Shown here: positions 37,001 to 61,100 of the stretch, piece after piece | Layout of the letters: each line of letters starts with the position of its first letter | How positions within the stretch are numbered: position 1 is the stretch's first letter | Source of the DNA: Streptomyces sp. NBC_01454 | Lineage (GTDB): Bacteria; Actinomycetota; Actinomycetes; Streptomycetales; Streptomycetaceae | NCBI RefSeq assembly: GCF_036227565.1 | Contig: NZ_CP109460.1 | Span: forward strand, 186,001-250,000 | Reading direction: 5' to 3' | DNA length: 64,000 nt | Translations under genes and position numbers: made by a program | The notes under the pieces: generated by a model | What the model was told of the DNA's origin: nothing | What the model saw: only the letters and a program-made list of their open reading frames with translations | The model's database searches: none

Positions 37001-39841
37001 GGTGATGGCCGTCGGGAGCAGGGGGTGTTCGCCCGTGCGGTGCGCGGGGGCCGCCTCGGGGGCCAGCCAGTAGCGCGCGCGCTGGAAGGCGTAGGTGGGC
37101 AGGTCGACGCGGTCGGCGCCGGGGAAGAGGCGGTCCCAGTCGGGGCCGGCGCCGCGGGTGTGCAGGGCGCTCAGCGCGGTGAGGAGGCTGTGGGCCTCGC
37201 CCCGGTCCTTGCGCAGGGCGGGCACGAGCAGGGGGCCGGGGTGGCCGGGGTCCGCGTCGAGGCAGCCCTGGGCCAGGGCGGTGAGGGTGGCGTCGGGGCC
37301 GATTTCGAGGAAGCGGGTGACGCCGCGCCGGTCCAGGGCGCGGATGCCGTCCGCGAACCGCACGGCCTCCCGTACGTGCCGTACCCAGTAGTCGGCGGTT
37401 CCCAGGTCGGTGGCCGGCTCCCCGGTCACATTGGAGATGACCGGGAGGGTGGGCTGATGGAACGTCACGCTCTCGGCCACGGAACGGAATGCGTCGAGCA
37501 TGGGGGCCATCAGCGGGGAGTGGAAGGCGTGGCTGACCCGGAGCCGTCTGGCCTTGCCGCCCTGCTGCTCGAAGTGCCGGACGAGCGGGGCGAGCGCCTC
37601 CTCATCGCCGGCGACGACGGTCATCCGGGGGCCGTTGACGGCGGCGACGCTCAGCCGTTCGCCGGCGTCGGCCAGCAGCGGCAGCACCTCGTCCTCGGCG
37701 GCCCGGAGCGAGAACATCGCGCCCCCGGCCGGGAGTTCCTGCATCAGACGGCCGCGAGCCGCCACCAGACGGCAGGCGTCCGGCAGCGAGAGGACGCCGG
37801 CGACGTGCGCGGCGGCCAGTTCCCCGATGGAGTGGCCGAGGAGGAAATCGGGGGCCGGCCCCCAGGAGGCGACGAGCCGGAAGAGCGCCACTTCGAAGGC
37901 GAACAGGGCGGGCTGGGTGAAGCCGGTGCGGTCCAGCGCGGCCGCGTCCTGGCCGAAGACGACGTCCGCGAGCGGCTGGGGCAGCTCCGGGTCGAGGTGG
38001 GCGCAGATCTCGTCGAAGGCCGCCGCGAACACGGGGAACGCCGCGTGGAGATCACGGCCCATCCCGAGGCGCTGGGCGCCCTGGCCCGCGAAGAGGAACG
38101 CCGTCTTGCCGCGGCCGGCCGTGCCCCGGACGGCCGCGGTGTCGTCACCCTGCGCGAACCGGGCGAGGTGCCGGAGCAGCTCCTCGCGGTCCTCGCCCAG
38201 CACCACCGCGCGTTCCTCGAAGGCGGTACGGGTGGTGGCCAGCGAGGCGCCGATGTCCTCGGCGCGGGCGTCGGTCAACTGGGCTGCGTGGGTGAGCAGT
38301 TGGGCCGCCTGGGCGCGGAGGGCGGGCGCACTGCGGGCGGAGAGCACCCAGGGCACGACCGGGAGCGGCGCGGCGGCGGGCTGCTCGGCGGGGGGCTGCT
38401 CGGCGGGGGGTGCGGGCTCCGCCGCGTCGGGGCCGTCGGCCTGCGGTGCGGTGTCGGCGGGCGGGGCCTGTTCCAGGACGGCGTGGGCGTTCGTCCCGCT
38501 GACGCCGAAGGCCGAGATGCCGGCGCGGCGCGGGCGGTCGGTGTCGGGCCAGTCGACGGCGTCGGTGAGCAGCCGGACGTCGCCCTCGCTCCAGTCGACG
38601 TGGGTGGAGGGCCGCTCGGCGTGCAGGGTGCGGGGCAGCACGCCGTGCTGCATCGCCTGCACCATCTTGATGACGCCGGCGACCCCGGCCGCGGCCTGGG
38701 TGTGCCCGATGTTGGACTTGACCGTGCCGAGCCACAGCGGGCGGCCGGCTTCCCGTTCCTGGCCGTAGGTGGCGAGCAGCGCCTGTGCCTCGATGGGGTC
38801 GCCGAGGGTGGTGCCGGTGCCGTGTGCCTCGACGGCGTCCACGTCGGACGTGGCGAGGCCCGCCGCGGTGAGTGCCGCGCGGATCACGCGCTGCTGGGAC
38901 GGCCCGTTGGGGGCGGTCAGCCCGCTGCTCGCCCCGTCCTGGTTGACGGCGGTGCCCCGGACGAGGCCGAGGATGCGGTGGCCGTTGCGGCGGGCGTCGG
39001 AGAGCCGCTCCAGCAGCAGCATGCCGGCGCCCTCGCCCCAGCCGGTGCCGTCGGAGTCGTCGGAGAACGCCTTGCAGCGGCCGTCGGCGGACAGCCCGCG
39101 CTGGCGGCTGAACTCCAGGAAGGTGACGGGGGTGGACATCACCGTCACACCGCCGGCGAGGGCGAGGGAGCACTCGCCCTGGCGCAGTGCGTTGCAGGCC
39201 AGATGCAGGGCGACCAGGGAGGAGGAGCAGGCGGTGTCGACGGTCACCGCCGGGCCTTCGAGGCCGAAGGTGTAGGCGACCCGGCCGGAGGCGATGCTGG
39301 CGGCGCTGCCGTTGCCGAGGTGTCCTTCGAGTCCGGCGGGCGGCTCGGTGAACCGCGAGCCGTAGTCGTTGTACATGACGCCGACGAAGACGCCGGTGGG
39401 GCTGCCCTTGAGGGTCTGCCGTCGCAGGCCCGCCCGCTCGAAGGCCTCCCAGGACGTTTCGAGGAGGAGGCGCTGCTGCGGGTCGGTCGCCAGCGCCTCG
39501 CGGGGCGACATGGCGAAGAAGTCGGGGTCGAAGTCGGCGGCGTCGTGGAGGAAGCCGCCTTCCCGGGTGTAGCACGTGCCGGGGTGGGCGGGGTCCGGGT
39601 GGTAGAGGGAGTCCACGTTCCAGCCGCGGTCCTCCGGGAAGGGCGTGATGCCGTCGGCGCCGTCGGCGACCAGCTGCCACAGGTCCTCGGGCGAGCGCAC
39701 ATTGCCGGGGTAGCGGCAGCTCATGGCGACGATCGCGATGGGCTCGCGCTCGCGGGCCTCCATCTCGCGCAGCCGCTTGCCGGTGCGGTGGAGATCCGCC
39801 GTCACCCGTTTCAGATAGTCGCGGAGCTTTCCCTCGCTCAC
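28025..39841 (-). CDS. Modular type I polyketide synthase B, two modules, first DH degenerate
   Basis: A 3938-residue PKS subunit. The start is GTG at 39841, chosen because the class 1a docking helix ([20 protein letters not shown]) begins at once and GGGAG sits about 7 nt upstream. Module B1: KS Cys 205, AT Ser 671 (HAFHS, malonyl), DH-like region about 930-1260 lacking its catalytic residues, KR Tyr 1570, ACP Ser 1741. Module B2: KS Cys 1972, AT Ser 2434 (malonyl), DH His 2737 and Asp 2904, ER about 3190-3495 with [17 protein letters not shown] Tyr 3644, ACP Ser 3815. The C-terminal tail differs from those of D, C and A: it has a helix [20 protein letters not shown] and ends [16 protein letters not shown], like the PikAIII-type (class 1b) docking tail. 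Predicted outcome: a beta-hydroxyl from B1 and a fully reduced methylene from B2. Confidence 0.98.
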   Translation of the reverse strand: MSEGKLRDYLKRVTADLHRTGKRLREMEAREREPIAIVAMSCRYPGNVRSPEDLWQLVADGADGITPFPEDRGWNVDSLYHPDPAHPGTCYTREGGFLHDAADFDPDFFAMSPREALATDPQQRLLLETSWEAFERAGLRRQTLKGSPTGVFVGVMYNDYGSRFTEPPAGLEGHLGNGSAASIASGRVAYTFGLEGPAVTVDTACSSSLVALHLACNALRQGECSLALAGGVTVMSTPVTFLEFSRQRGLSADGRCKAFSDDSDGTGWGEGAGMLLLERLSDARRNGHRILGLVRGTAVNQDGASSGLTAPNGPSQQRVIRAALTAAGLATSDVDAVEAHGTGTTLGDPIEAQALLATYGQEREAGRPLWLGTVKSNIGHTQAAAGVAGVIKMVQAMQHGVLPRTLHAERPSTHVDWSEGDVRLLTDAVDWPDTDRPRRAGISAFGVSGTNAHAVLEQAPPADTAPQADGPDAAEPAPPAEQPPAEQPAAAPLPVVPWVLSARSAPALRAQAAQLLTHAAQLTDARAEDIGASLATTRTAFEERAVVLGEDREELLRHLARFAQGDDTAAVRGTAGRGKTAFLFAGQGAQRLGMGRDLHAAFPVFAAAFDEICAHLDPELPQPLADVVFGQDAAALDRTGFTQPALFAFEVALFRLVASWGPAPDFLLGHSIGELAAAHVAGVLSLPDACRLVAARGRLMQELPAGGAMFSLRAAEDEVLPLLADAGERLSVAAVNGPRMTVVAGDEEALAPLVRHFEQQGGKARRLRVSHAFHSPLMAPMLDAFRSVAESVTFHQPTLPVISNVTGEPATDLGTADYWVRHVREAVRFADGIRALDRRGVTRFLEIGPDATLTALAQGCLDADPGHPGPLLVPALRKDRGEAHSLLTALSALHTRGAGPDWDRLFPGADRVDLPTYAFQRARYWLAPEAAPAHRTGEHPLLPTAITLADRSAVVSTGLLTPSAHPWLADRALDGRVPLPTSAYLDLALHLGAVAGCEHVAALTVDAPLVLSEQSAVEIQVVLDAAAEPDGQRTLTVHSRPADRPDDETPWTRHAHGTLTAQPPRLPGHDLRTWPPADARPVDTGLLRATQESDAAPHGPGTVWRQGDTVFTEAALPEDYRGDAARFALHPALLDAVLQALPAAGHPDAVAVSWRDCVLHAVAAESVRARLAPADDGGLELHLTDELGEPVASFGSVTPVPATEFAPPQDPAGRDDLFTVEWTGLRPPTARQRPRRVAVLGAEEAGADADAPAFHRELDALATAVEQGAEVPDLVVVPWRTAEAAESGEPADAAHTSVVDALTLLQNWLARPGLADARLVLRTRGAVATGPDETVTDLPAAAVWGLVRSAQSENPDRFLLVDADADTDLSAAVVDAAMESGETQLAVRGTRLLAPRLTRLPPHSRTTASTSPTAGARFDSFRTVLVTGATGTVGAAVTRHLVTGHGVRHLLLVGRRGAAAPGAVQLAEELRELGVRVTLAACDAADRTALADLLATLPEAHPLGAVVHAAGVLDDGVISSLTPERIATVLRPKADAAVNLDRLTRDLDLSAFVLFSSAAATFGGPGQGNYAAGNAFLEALAHRRRAEGRPALALGWGMWAERSEMSARLDETDRRRMDRGGVGALSTEAALALFDRCLAQDRAVPVPVPLDVAAIRRSGPAVAPLLRTLAGRPAKRTAAPAAAPGSDPASPAAHALAALAPQERHAHVLDLVRTEIATVLGHASAGRVDAERAFGDLGLDSLTSLELRNALGRRTGLRLPATLVFDHPTPAAVATYLLAELLGDGEEVAASGADLTTAGEPVAIVAMSCRFPGGLRTPEAFWEFLAAGGDAIGEFPDDRGWDTAALYDPDPEHEGTTYTRQGGFLTEADRFDAGFFGVSPREALAMDPQQRILLEVCWEAFERAGIDPLSLRGSRTGVFAGTNGQDYTTVLGNAAESVDGYLGTGNAASVVSGRIAYSFGLEGPAVTVDTACSSSLVALHWAVRALQSGECSLALAGGVTVMSTPAAFLEFSRQRGLSADGRCKAFADGADGTGWGEGAGVLLVERLSDARRNGHPVLAVVRGSAINSDGASNGLTAPNGPSQQRVIRAALADARLTAGDVDAVEAHGTGTTLGDPIEAQALLATYGQERTGDQPLWLGSVKSNIGHTQAAAGVAGVIKMVQALRHGLLPQTLHLDTPSTHVDWAEGAVELLAAPTTWPDHGRPRRAAVSSFGFSGTNAHVILEHVTPETAGPTDPADVTHPAPGTQDAADAAPLAVVWPLSARSPEALRALATALHTHAAHHADLPAAAVGHALATTRASFEHRAVAHGTDRAGLLTALNGLAAGEPATGAVDGVARPGARTAFLFTGQGAQRPGMGHELHRTFPVFAQALDEICDHFAGHLDRPLRDVMFHDTDGLLHRTAYTQPALFAMETALHRLAESTGLHADHLLGHSIGEVTAAHVAGVFSLADACALVAARGRLMQALPETGAMVALQATEDEVRPLLDGLDRQVCIAAVNGPDSVVISGDRAAVTRIADRLAADGRRTKQLQVSHAFHSPHMDPMLDGFRTVAETLTYHPPRLPVVSNLTGEPATELDLPDYWVRQVRGAVRFHDGVRGLAAQGVQRFVELGPDGTLSAMTAACLPPDATGTAVIPLLHDQKPEPHALLDGLARAHVHGADLDWSAVANAHQGHRAVDGLPTYPFQRQRYWPTPRAHATAGISQAGHPLLSAAVELADGSRLFTGRLSVADQSWLADHALAGTAVVPGTAFVELAVLAGDRAGCPRVADLTLVSPLVLPEEDAVDLQAVLGADDGQGRRPFTVHARRTDPAPGEPWTLHATGTLTAAHPEPTAPAPSAWPPAGSEPLPVEDLYAQLSAGGFDYGPLFQGLGAAWRHGDGIHAEITLPPPAHQDADHFALHPALFDAALHATAFLPTEDTDHGRLPFSWRGVQIHATGATQLRARLDLSAPDTVSLALTDTDGRPVADIEALTLRELSPDRIALSARSAGPLYHLDWPVAPLPTTSPEEPARLLVLDSEDLAADLDGAGLPATRLTGPDLQEATGTVLVALPTADPHEAATGALALVQRWLADPPAAARLVFVTRGAVDAPGTTHHDAAAAPIWGLVRSAQSEHPGRFVLADLDGQDASYAALTAALATNEPQFAVRGGTVHLPKVAPVHAGTALREPVDGTGWRLGMTGKGTLDHLTLLPHDDAERPLEQGEIRLAVRAAGVNFRDVLNVLGMYPGDAGAFGLEGAGVVTETGPGVIGFAPGDRVMGLFPSAFGPVAVADERMVVRVPEGWSFAQAASVPVVFLTAYYALVELGGVQAGESVLVHAGAGGVGMAAVQLARYLGAEVFATASPGKWGTLRALGLDEAHIASSRDLDFERSFLAATGGRGVDVVLDSLAREFVDVSLRLLPRGGRFLEMGKTDIRDPEEVAAGYEGVRYQAFDLIEAGPDRIGEMFAHVRELFEGGVLEPLPVTAWDVRRAPEAFRFLSQARHVGKVVLTMPVPLDAEGTVLVTGGTGGLGALVARHLVAEHGVRHLLLASRRGPDAPGVDGLREELAGLGAEVEVVACDIADRAALSGLLEAVPKQHPLTAVIHTAGVLDDTVVTSLTPQRLHAVLRPKADATVHLHELTRDEDLAAFVLFSSTAGVFGAPGQANYAAANAFCDAFAAERRAAGLPATSLAWGPWSRTTGMTSGLTEADLQRMARAGLPALPADRGLALYDAALDRPEAALLPMLVDQRALGSGGPVPPLLSGLLPTAARRTAAAGPAPAGPGSAESLTRTLATLTRDEAHHAVLDVVCTQVAAVLGHASAAEVGDQQSFKDLGFDSLTAVELRNRLGTATGALLPATLVFDYPTPLALADHLCTELVPEHPAGTAAAPEDEAAVRDALAAIPLARLRAAGLLDDLLALAQPEPSAADREPQADDAPDSDAIESMEVDDLVRLAFGATDG
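28291..34450 (-). other. Module B2: KS-AT(malonyl)-DH-ER-KR-ACP (fully reducing)
   Basis: The DH is intact ([14 protein letters not shown] with His 2737; [10 protein letters not shown] with Asp 2904). The ER runs from [14 protein letters not shown] through [15 protein letters not shown], the NADPH-binding motif, to about residue 3495. The KR has AGVLDDT and [13 protein letters not shown] type. The predicted result is a methylene. The end of the ER and start of the KR are nearly the same DNA as in A2. Confidence 0.94.
29077..30094 (-). repeat. ER/KR repeat, copy in module B2
   Basis: Partner of 17831-18848. The two encoded ER stretches are almost the same residue for residue from the middle of the domain onward, while the preceding DH and linker regions are clearly different. 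Confidence 0.9.
34513..39742 (-). other. Module B1: KS-AT(malonyl)-DH(inactive)-KR(B-type)-ACP
   Basis: KS DTACSSS, AT GHSIGE and HAFHS. The DH-sized region has lost the catalytic histidine ([14 protein letters not shown], Arg 971), the YGPAFRGL stretch, and the His of the DxxxH motif (LLDAVLQ; Asp 1135 kept, Gln 1139). The KR is intact with LDD and [12 protein letters not shown]. The module should act as a KR-only module and leave a beta-hydroxyl. Confidence 0.92.
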
Positions 39842-39847
39842 CGTTCA

Positions 39848-39855
39848 GCTCCCTT
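39848..39855 (-). promoter_or_regulatory. Ribosome-binding site deciding the GTG start of gene B
   Basis: The minus strand reads AAGGGAGC, with the GGGAG core 7 nt before GTG at 39841. It supports GTG as the start, because the docking helix begins immediately after it. Confidence 0.65.
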
Positions 39856-39973
39856 CCCCGGACCGCTCGGCGGACCGGCGGCCTGCCTCACACCGGCGAC
39901 CACGACGCTGGAATCTCTACTCGCTGATCACATTCTGTGGCCGCCGGTCGGCCGAATTGAGCGCTGGCCGGGG

Positions 39974-40002
39974 ACTCTAAGAGAACCCCTAGGAGGTGTC
40001 CG
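39974..40002 (-). promoter_or_regulatory. Candidate sigma-70-type promoter for the B-A-E block
   Basis: On the minus strand, CGGACA (39997-40002) is followed after 17 nt by TAGAGT (39974-39979). TAGAGT fits the actinomycete -10 consensus TAGRRT, and CGGACA matches four of six -35 positions. Transcription would start near 39967, leaving a leader of roughly 125 nt. A weaker TAGAGA box occurs near 39915. Confidence 0.35.
39977..39992 (-). promoter_or_regulatory. Imperfect palindrome resembling a PAS-LuxR/LAL activator operator
   Basis: The minus strand reads CTAGGGGTTCTCTTAG. It agrees at 12 of 16 positions with the operator consensus I recall for PimM-type activators of polyene clusters (CTVGGGAWWTCCCBAG), including the outer CTAGGG and TAG ends. 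It lies inside the spacer of the candidate promoter. No regulator gene is visible in the window, so the assignment is an inference. Confidence 0.3.
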
Positions 40003-40107
40003 GCCCGCCTCGACGGGCGCTGCCGGGCATCCGCCGAGGCGTCCGGCGGTGCGCTGTGCGGGAGCGCGGCCCGCGGACGGTGGCCCCCGGTACGTGCTCC
40101 GGACGAG

Positions 40108-40146
40108 ACCGGCTCCGGCAGCCCTCGTCGGGCGGCCGGAGCCGGT
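40108..40146 (-). terminator. GC-rich hairpin after gene C, putative transcription terminator
   Basis: ACCGGCTCCGG at 40108-40118 pairs perfectly with CCGGAGCCGGT at 40136-40146. Inside the loop, GCCC (40121-40124) can pair with GGGC (40130-40133). The hairpin begins 18 bp beyond the C stop codon. There is no T-run, but many Streptomyces terminators lack one. Whether it ends transcription is inferred. Confidence 0.6.
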
Positions 40147-40164
40147 GTGCGGGCGCTCAGCGCG

Positions 40165-55107
<14,943 letters not shown>

Positions 55108-55117
55108 GTAGCGTCAG

Positions 55118-55123
55118 CCCTTC
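55118..55123 (-). promoter_or_regulatory. Ribosome-binding site of gene C
   Basis: The minus strand reads GAAGGG, 10 nt before the ATG at 55107, in the 46-bp gap after gene D. Confidence 0.55.
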
Positions 55124-55153
55124 AAGAAACCGGCGGTCGGTGTACGTCCCGGA

Positions 55154-58100
55154 TCAGCCGATCCCGAGTTCCCTGTCAATCAGGTCGAACATGTCCTCAT
55201 CGCTCGCTTCCGCGAGTTCGTCGTCGACGGTCTTTGCCGGTAGCGGCTCCTGGCCTTCCCAGTGGGTGAGCAGGCCGCGCAGCCCTTCGGTGAGCGCCCG
55301 CCGGGTGTCGTCATCGGTGGCCGCTTGCAGTGCGCTCGCGACCTGTTGCAGCTCGGGGAGCACCGGAAGGTCGCTCGCTGCCTCCGGTTCCGGGGGGAGC
55401 AGTGCGTCCCGCAGGTACGCGGCGAGTGCGGTCGGTGTCGGGTGGTCGAAGACCAGAGTGGCGGGGAGCTTCCGTCCGGTGGCCGTGGTGAGCCGGTTGC
55501 GCAGCTCCACTCCGGTCAGTGAGTCGAAGCCCAGCTCGCGGAAGGCCCGCGCGGGCCGGACCGCCTCGGTCGAGGAGTGCCCCAGTACGGCGGACGCATG
55601 GGTGCGGACGAGGTCCAGGAGCATGCGCTTGCGCTTGGGCTCCGGAAGCGCGGCCAGCCGCTCCGGCAGGTCCGGGCCCTTCTCGCCGGCCTGGTCCGCC
55701 CGCTCCTCCTCCTGGCCGGCGAGCAGTTGCCGGACGTCCGGGAGTTCGTCCAGGAGCGGCCGGGGCCCGCTCACCGTGTAGGCGGGGAGAAAGCGGTCCC
55801 ATCGGATGTCGGCGACGACGAGCGTGGTCTCCCCCTGGTCGACGGCTTCCCGCAGGGCGTGTACGGCCAGTGCGGGATCCATCGCGGGCACACCGCGGCG
55901 GCTCAGTTGCTCGGCCACGTCCTCGTCGACCATGCCGCCGCCCGCCCAGGCACCCCAGGCGATGGACGTGGCCGGTCGGCCCTGTGCCCGGCGCCATGCG
56001 GCGAGTGCGTCGAGGGTGGCGTTGGCTGCCGCGTACGGGCCCTGTCCGCCGTTGCCCCACACTCCTGCGCCGGAGGAGAACAGCACGAAGGCGTCCAGCG
56101 GGTGATCGGCCAGCAGCTCGTCGAGGTGACAGGCGCCGGAGATCTTGGCGCGCACGGCGGCCATCGCGTCGTCGAGGGACGTCTCGTCGAGGGGACGGGC
56201 CTCACCGACGACGCCCGCGGTGTGCACCACGGCGGTCAGCGGCGCCTCGTCGGTGAGCGAGTCCAGCAGCTTGGCCAGCGCGGCCCGGTCGGTGACGTCG
56301 CAGGCGGCCACCGTGACGCGCGCCCCGAGGGCGGTCAGCTCGGCGGACAACTCGGATGCGCCCGGGGCGTCCGGTCCGCGCCTGCCGACGAGCACCAGGT
56401 GCTCGGCGCCGCCGTCCGCGAGCGCCCGCGCCACATGGGCGCCGAGCGCTCCGGTGCCCCCGGTGATGAGAACGGTGCCGCGCGGCTGCCACGGCTCGGC
56501 GGCGGCCGACGGGTCGAGGGGCGCGCGCACCATGCGCCGGGCATGGACCCCGGACGGGCGGACGGCGTACTCGTCCTGACTGCCACCGTCACCGCTGAGC
56601 AGGGACCGGAAACGGCGCAGTGCGTCGTCGTCCAGGGTCCCCGGCAGATCGATCAGGCCACCCCAGCGCTCACGGTGGTCGAGGCCGAAGACCCGGGCCA
56701 GACCCCAGATCGCCGCCTGGCCGGGATTGCGTAGCGGGTCGGACGCCCGGCCGGATTCCGGTCCCCCTGCGGCGGCGTCGGTGGAGACGGCTCCCTGGGT
56801 GACCGCCCACAGGCGGGCCTTCACCTCCGTGTCGGCGAGTGCCTGGGTGAGCGCAAGGGTGCTGAGCAGGCTGCCGGGCACTCCCCGGTGGCCGCCGGCG
56901 TCCCGGTCGTCCAGCGCGAGCAGCGACACCACGTGCAGCGGGGCATCCGCGTCACCGTGCAGCGCCGTCAGCTGTGCCGCCAGTTCCGCGCGGTCGGCGG
57001 TGGCCGATACGGGCAGGAGGCGAGCCCGTTCGCCGAGACCGCGAGAGGTCGCCTGCACCAGGTCGTCCGCCAGGTAGTCAGCGGGTACGGCGATCACCCA
57101 GCTGCCGTCCAACTCGCCCTGGTCTGGCTCGGGTTGAGGTCGCCAGACGATCCGATAGCGCCAGCTGTCGACCGTGCTCCGCTGCTGCCGGCCCTGCCGC
57201 CACGACGACAGCGCCGGCAACACCTCACCCAAAGCACCCGAATCCGCCAGACCCAACGTCGCCGCCAGACCCTCCAGATCCGCCCGCTCCACCGAATCCC
57301 AGAACCGCACCTCCACCGGATCCACCACACCGGCCACCGCCGGCTGACCCGACTCCAGCCAGTAACGGCGGTGCTGGAAGGCGTAGGTGGGCAGCTCGAC
57401 GACTGCGGGGCGGGGGGCGGCGAAGGCCGGGGACCAGTCCACCTCCACGCCGTTCACATACAGCTCGCCGAGGGAGGTGTAGAGCCGCGACAGACCACCG
57501 TCATCACGGCGCAGGGTCCCCGTCACCACCGCCTCGACCTCTGCCGCCTCGGCGGTCTCCTGGAGTGGCACGGTGAGCACGGGGTGCGGGCTGACCTCCA
57601 CGAAGGTGCGGTGGCCGGCGGCCGTGAGGGCCTCGATGGCGGGCGCAAACTCCACGGTCCGCCGCAGGTTCGCATACCAGTACCCGGCGTCCATCGCCGC
57701 CGTGTCCAGCCACTCCCCCGTCACCGTCGAAAACAGCGGCACGGACGACTTCCGGGGCGCGACGGGCGCCAGGAGCTCCCCCAGCGTCTCCTCGATCGAC
57801 TCCACGTGGGCCGAGTGCGAGGCGTAGTCCACGTCAATGCGGCGGGCCCGGACCTCGCGCTCCCGGCACGCATCGGCCAGTTCATCGAGCGCGTCCGCGT
57901 CGCCGGAGACCACCACGGAGGTGGGGCCGTTGATGGCCGCAAGCGATATGCGACCGTTCCACGGCTCGACAAGCTCCGGGACCTCGGACGACGGCAGGGC
58001 CACCGACACCATCCCGCCGCGACCGGACAGCGCACGGATGGCCTTGCTCCGCAACGCCACCACCCGCGCGCCATCCTCCAGAGTCAACGCCCCGGCGACA

Positions 58101-61100
58101 CAAGCCGCGGCAATCTCACCCTGACTGTGCCCGACGACAGCAGCCGGCTCGACACCGTGGGCGCGCCAGACCTCCGCCAACGAGACCATCACCGCCCACA
58201 GCACCGGCTGGACCACATCCACCCGGTCCAGACCCGGCGCCCCCTCGGCCGCACGGAGCACCTCGCTCAGCGACCAGTCGGTGAACGGCTCCAACGCCGC
58301 CTCACACTCCGCCAACCGGCTTGCGAACACCGGCGAGGAGTCCAGCAACTCCACCGCCATCCCCACCCACTGCGACCCCTGCCCCGGGAAGACGAACACC
58401 GTCCGACCCGGATCACTCACCGCCGAAGAGGGGTTCAACTTCCCTAGTTGTGTGGTGAGTTCAGCGATATCCGAGCCCACTACGACCGCCCGGTGCTCGA
58501 ACGACGACCGGGACGCCACCAGCGACCAACCCACCTCAGCCGGCGACCAGTCGCTGTCCACCACTCGCGATGCCAACCGCTCCGCCTGCGCCACCAACGC
58601 CTCGGCGGAACGCCCGGACACCACCCATGGAACCACCACACCCGAAGCCGACGACGGCGCGACGGCCTCTCCCTCAGCCGACTCCGCCTCCGCCTGCGTT
58701 TCCGGCTCCGCCTGCTCCACGATCACATGCGCATTGGTCCCACTGATACCGAACGAGGAGACGCCGGCGCGGCGCGGACGGCCGTCTTCCGGCGTCCACG
58801 GACGGGCCTCGGTCAGCAGTTCCACCGCGCCCGACGACCACTCCACATGCGGCGACGGCTCGTCCACGTGCAAGGTCGCCGGCAGCTCGCCGTGCCGCAT
58901 GGCGAGCACCATCTTCATGACACCGGCCACACCGGAGACGGTCTGGGTGTGCCCGATGTTGGACTTGACCGAGCCGAGCCACAACGGCCGGTCCGCCGCC
59001 CGCTCCTGCCCATACGTGGCCAGCAACGCCTGCGCCTCGATCGGATCGCCCAACGACGTACCCGTACCGTGCGCCTCCACCACATCCACCGCACCGGCCG
59101 ACAGACCCGCATCGGCGAGCGCGGCACGGATGACTCGCTGCTGCGAGGGACCGTTCGGCGCGGTGAGGCCGTTCGACGCACCGTCCTGGTTGACGGCCGT
59201 GCCGCGGATGACCGCCAGCACCGGGTGCCCGTTGCGGCGGGCCTCCGAGAGGCGTTCGACCAGCAGGACACCGACGCCCTCGGAGAGTGCGAAGCCGTCG
59301 GCGGCGGCGGCGAAGGGCTTGCAGCGGCCGTCGCGCGCCAGTCCCCGCTGCCGGCTGAAGCCGATGAAGGGACCCGGATCAGCCATGACCATCGCGGCTC
59401 CCGCGACGGCGAGCGAGCACTCCCCCGAGCGGAGGGCTCGCACCGCCATGTGCAGGGCGACCAGTGACGACGAGCATGCCGTGTCGACCGTGACGGCCGG
59501 GCCTTCCAGTCCCAGGGTGTAGGCGACCCGGCCGGAGGCGACGCTCGCGGCCGCCCCGGTCGCGAGATAGCCCTCGAACTGCTCAGGATCCGACGTTCGC
59601 AGCCGGTTCCCGTACTCCTGGTCGGTGACGCCCATGTAGACACCGATCCCGCTGCCGCGCAGGGACTTGGGGTCGATGCCCGCCCGCTCGAAGACCTCCC
59701 ACGAGGTCTCCAGGAGGAGCCGCTGCTGCGGGTCCATGGCGATCGCCTCGCGCGGCGAGATCCCGAAGAACTCGGCGTCGAAGTCACCGGCATCGCGCAG
59801 GAATCCGGACTCCCGGACGTAGCTCCTGCCGGGCTGGTCGGCATCGGGGTCGTAGAGGCCGTCGAGGTCCCATCCGCGGTCGGTGGGGAAGGCGGACATC
59901 GCGTCGACGCCCTCCCGGACGAGCCGCCACAGGTCCTCGGGGGACTGCACGCCACCCGGGTACCGGCAGGCCATGGACACGAGGGCGATCGGGTCATCGT
60001 CCGCGGGGGTGGAGCCGGGGGCGGGGACGAGGGCGGGCGCCGTGCCCGGCTTGGTGGCGCCTTCCTCCTCGCCGGCCAGTTCGGTGCCGACGTAGCCGGC
60101 GAGCGCGGCCGGGCTGGGATGGTCGAAGACGACGGTCCTGGGCAGTCGCAGCCCGGTGGCCCGGCCCAGGCGATTGCGCAGCTCGACGGCGGTCAGCGAG
60201 TCGAAACCCAGCTCCTTGAAGGGGCGTTCGGCGTCGACCGGGGCCGTCTTGTCGTGACCGAGCACCGAGGCGATCTGCTCACGGACGAGGTCCAGCAGTG
60301 CTGCGGTGCGCTGCCGGGCATCGAGCCCGGCGAGCCGCTCGGCGAGCGGCGAACGTGCGGACCCACGCTCCGTTCCGCCATCACCGCTACCGTCCCCGCC
60401 CTCCGCCAGTTGCGGGATCTCGGTGAGGAGTCGGCTGGGACGTATGGAGGTGAAGAGGCTGCTGAAGCGCTGCCAGTCGACATCGGCGACCGCGAGCGAG
60501 GTCTCGTCGTGGTCAAGCGCCTGCTGGAGGGCGGTGAGGGCGGTGTCCGGGTCGATGACGGGCACGCCGCGGCGCCGCAGCACGTCGTGCATCGAGTCGG
60601 AGATCATGCCGCCGCCGGCCCACGGGCCCCAGGCGACCGACAGGACCGGCAGGCCGTCGGCCCGTCCGCGTGCGGCGCGGGCGTCGAGGAGCGCGTTGGC
60701 GGCGGCGTACGCGCCGTGCTCGGCCACGCCCCACGTGCCGGAAATGGAGGAGAAGTAGACGACGGCGTCGAGGTGTGCGGGATCGAGTACGGCGGCCAGG
60801 TGGTCGGCTCCGGCGACCTTGCCCGAGAGCGCGGCCGCGAGGTCGTGCGCGCCTGCCTCCGCCAGCGGACCGAGGGCGCTGACTCCGGCGGCGTGCACCA
60901 CGGTGCGGACCGGGTCCCCGTCCTGCTCGATCTGCCGTACCAGGGCCGCCACCGCCTGCTGATCGGCGAGGTCACAACCCGCCACGGTGACCTGGACGCC
61001 CTGGTCACGGAGTTCGGAACGGAGTGCGGCGACGCCGGGGACGTCGGCACCACGACGGCCGGTGAGGACGAGGTGTTCCGCGCCCTCGGCGGCGAGCCAG

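Larger units (their letters stand above)
39842..40164. other. 323-bp intergenic region between genes C and B
   Basis: This is the only gap longer than 60 bp in the window. Read in the direction of transcription it holds the hairpin just after the stop of C, then about 105 bp with nothing I recognise, then a candidate -35/-10 pair with a palindrome in its spacer, a leader of about 125 nt, and the ribosome-binding site of B. I see no convincing coding sequence in it on either strand. Confidence 0.85.
55414..60000 (-). other. Module D2: KS-AT(methylmalonyl)-KR-ACP
   Basis: KS with DTACSSS and both histidine motifs; AT with GHSQG and YASHS; KR with GVWGNGGQGPY, that is the A-type Trp with Gln rather than His before Tyr, so A1 type: L-hydroxyl, methyl not epimerised. 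No DH or ER lies between AT and KR; the gap holds the dimerisation element (FWDSVERADLEG) and the KR structural subdomain. The ACP has GFDSLTGVELRN. Confidence 0.93.

Noticed and set aside
39913..39922. Second possible -10 box (TAGAGA) nearer gene B
   Set aside because: No acceptable -35 hexamer at 17-18 bp, and the last base departs from the consensus.
55154..55420. A release or thioesterase domain at any protein terminus
   Set aside because: The ends of D, C, B and A are docking peptides with no GxSxG hydrolase domain; the end of E is outside the window.
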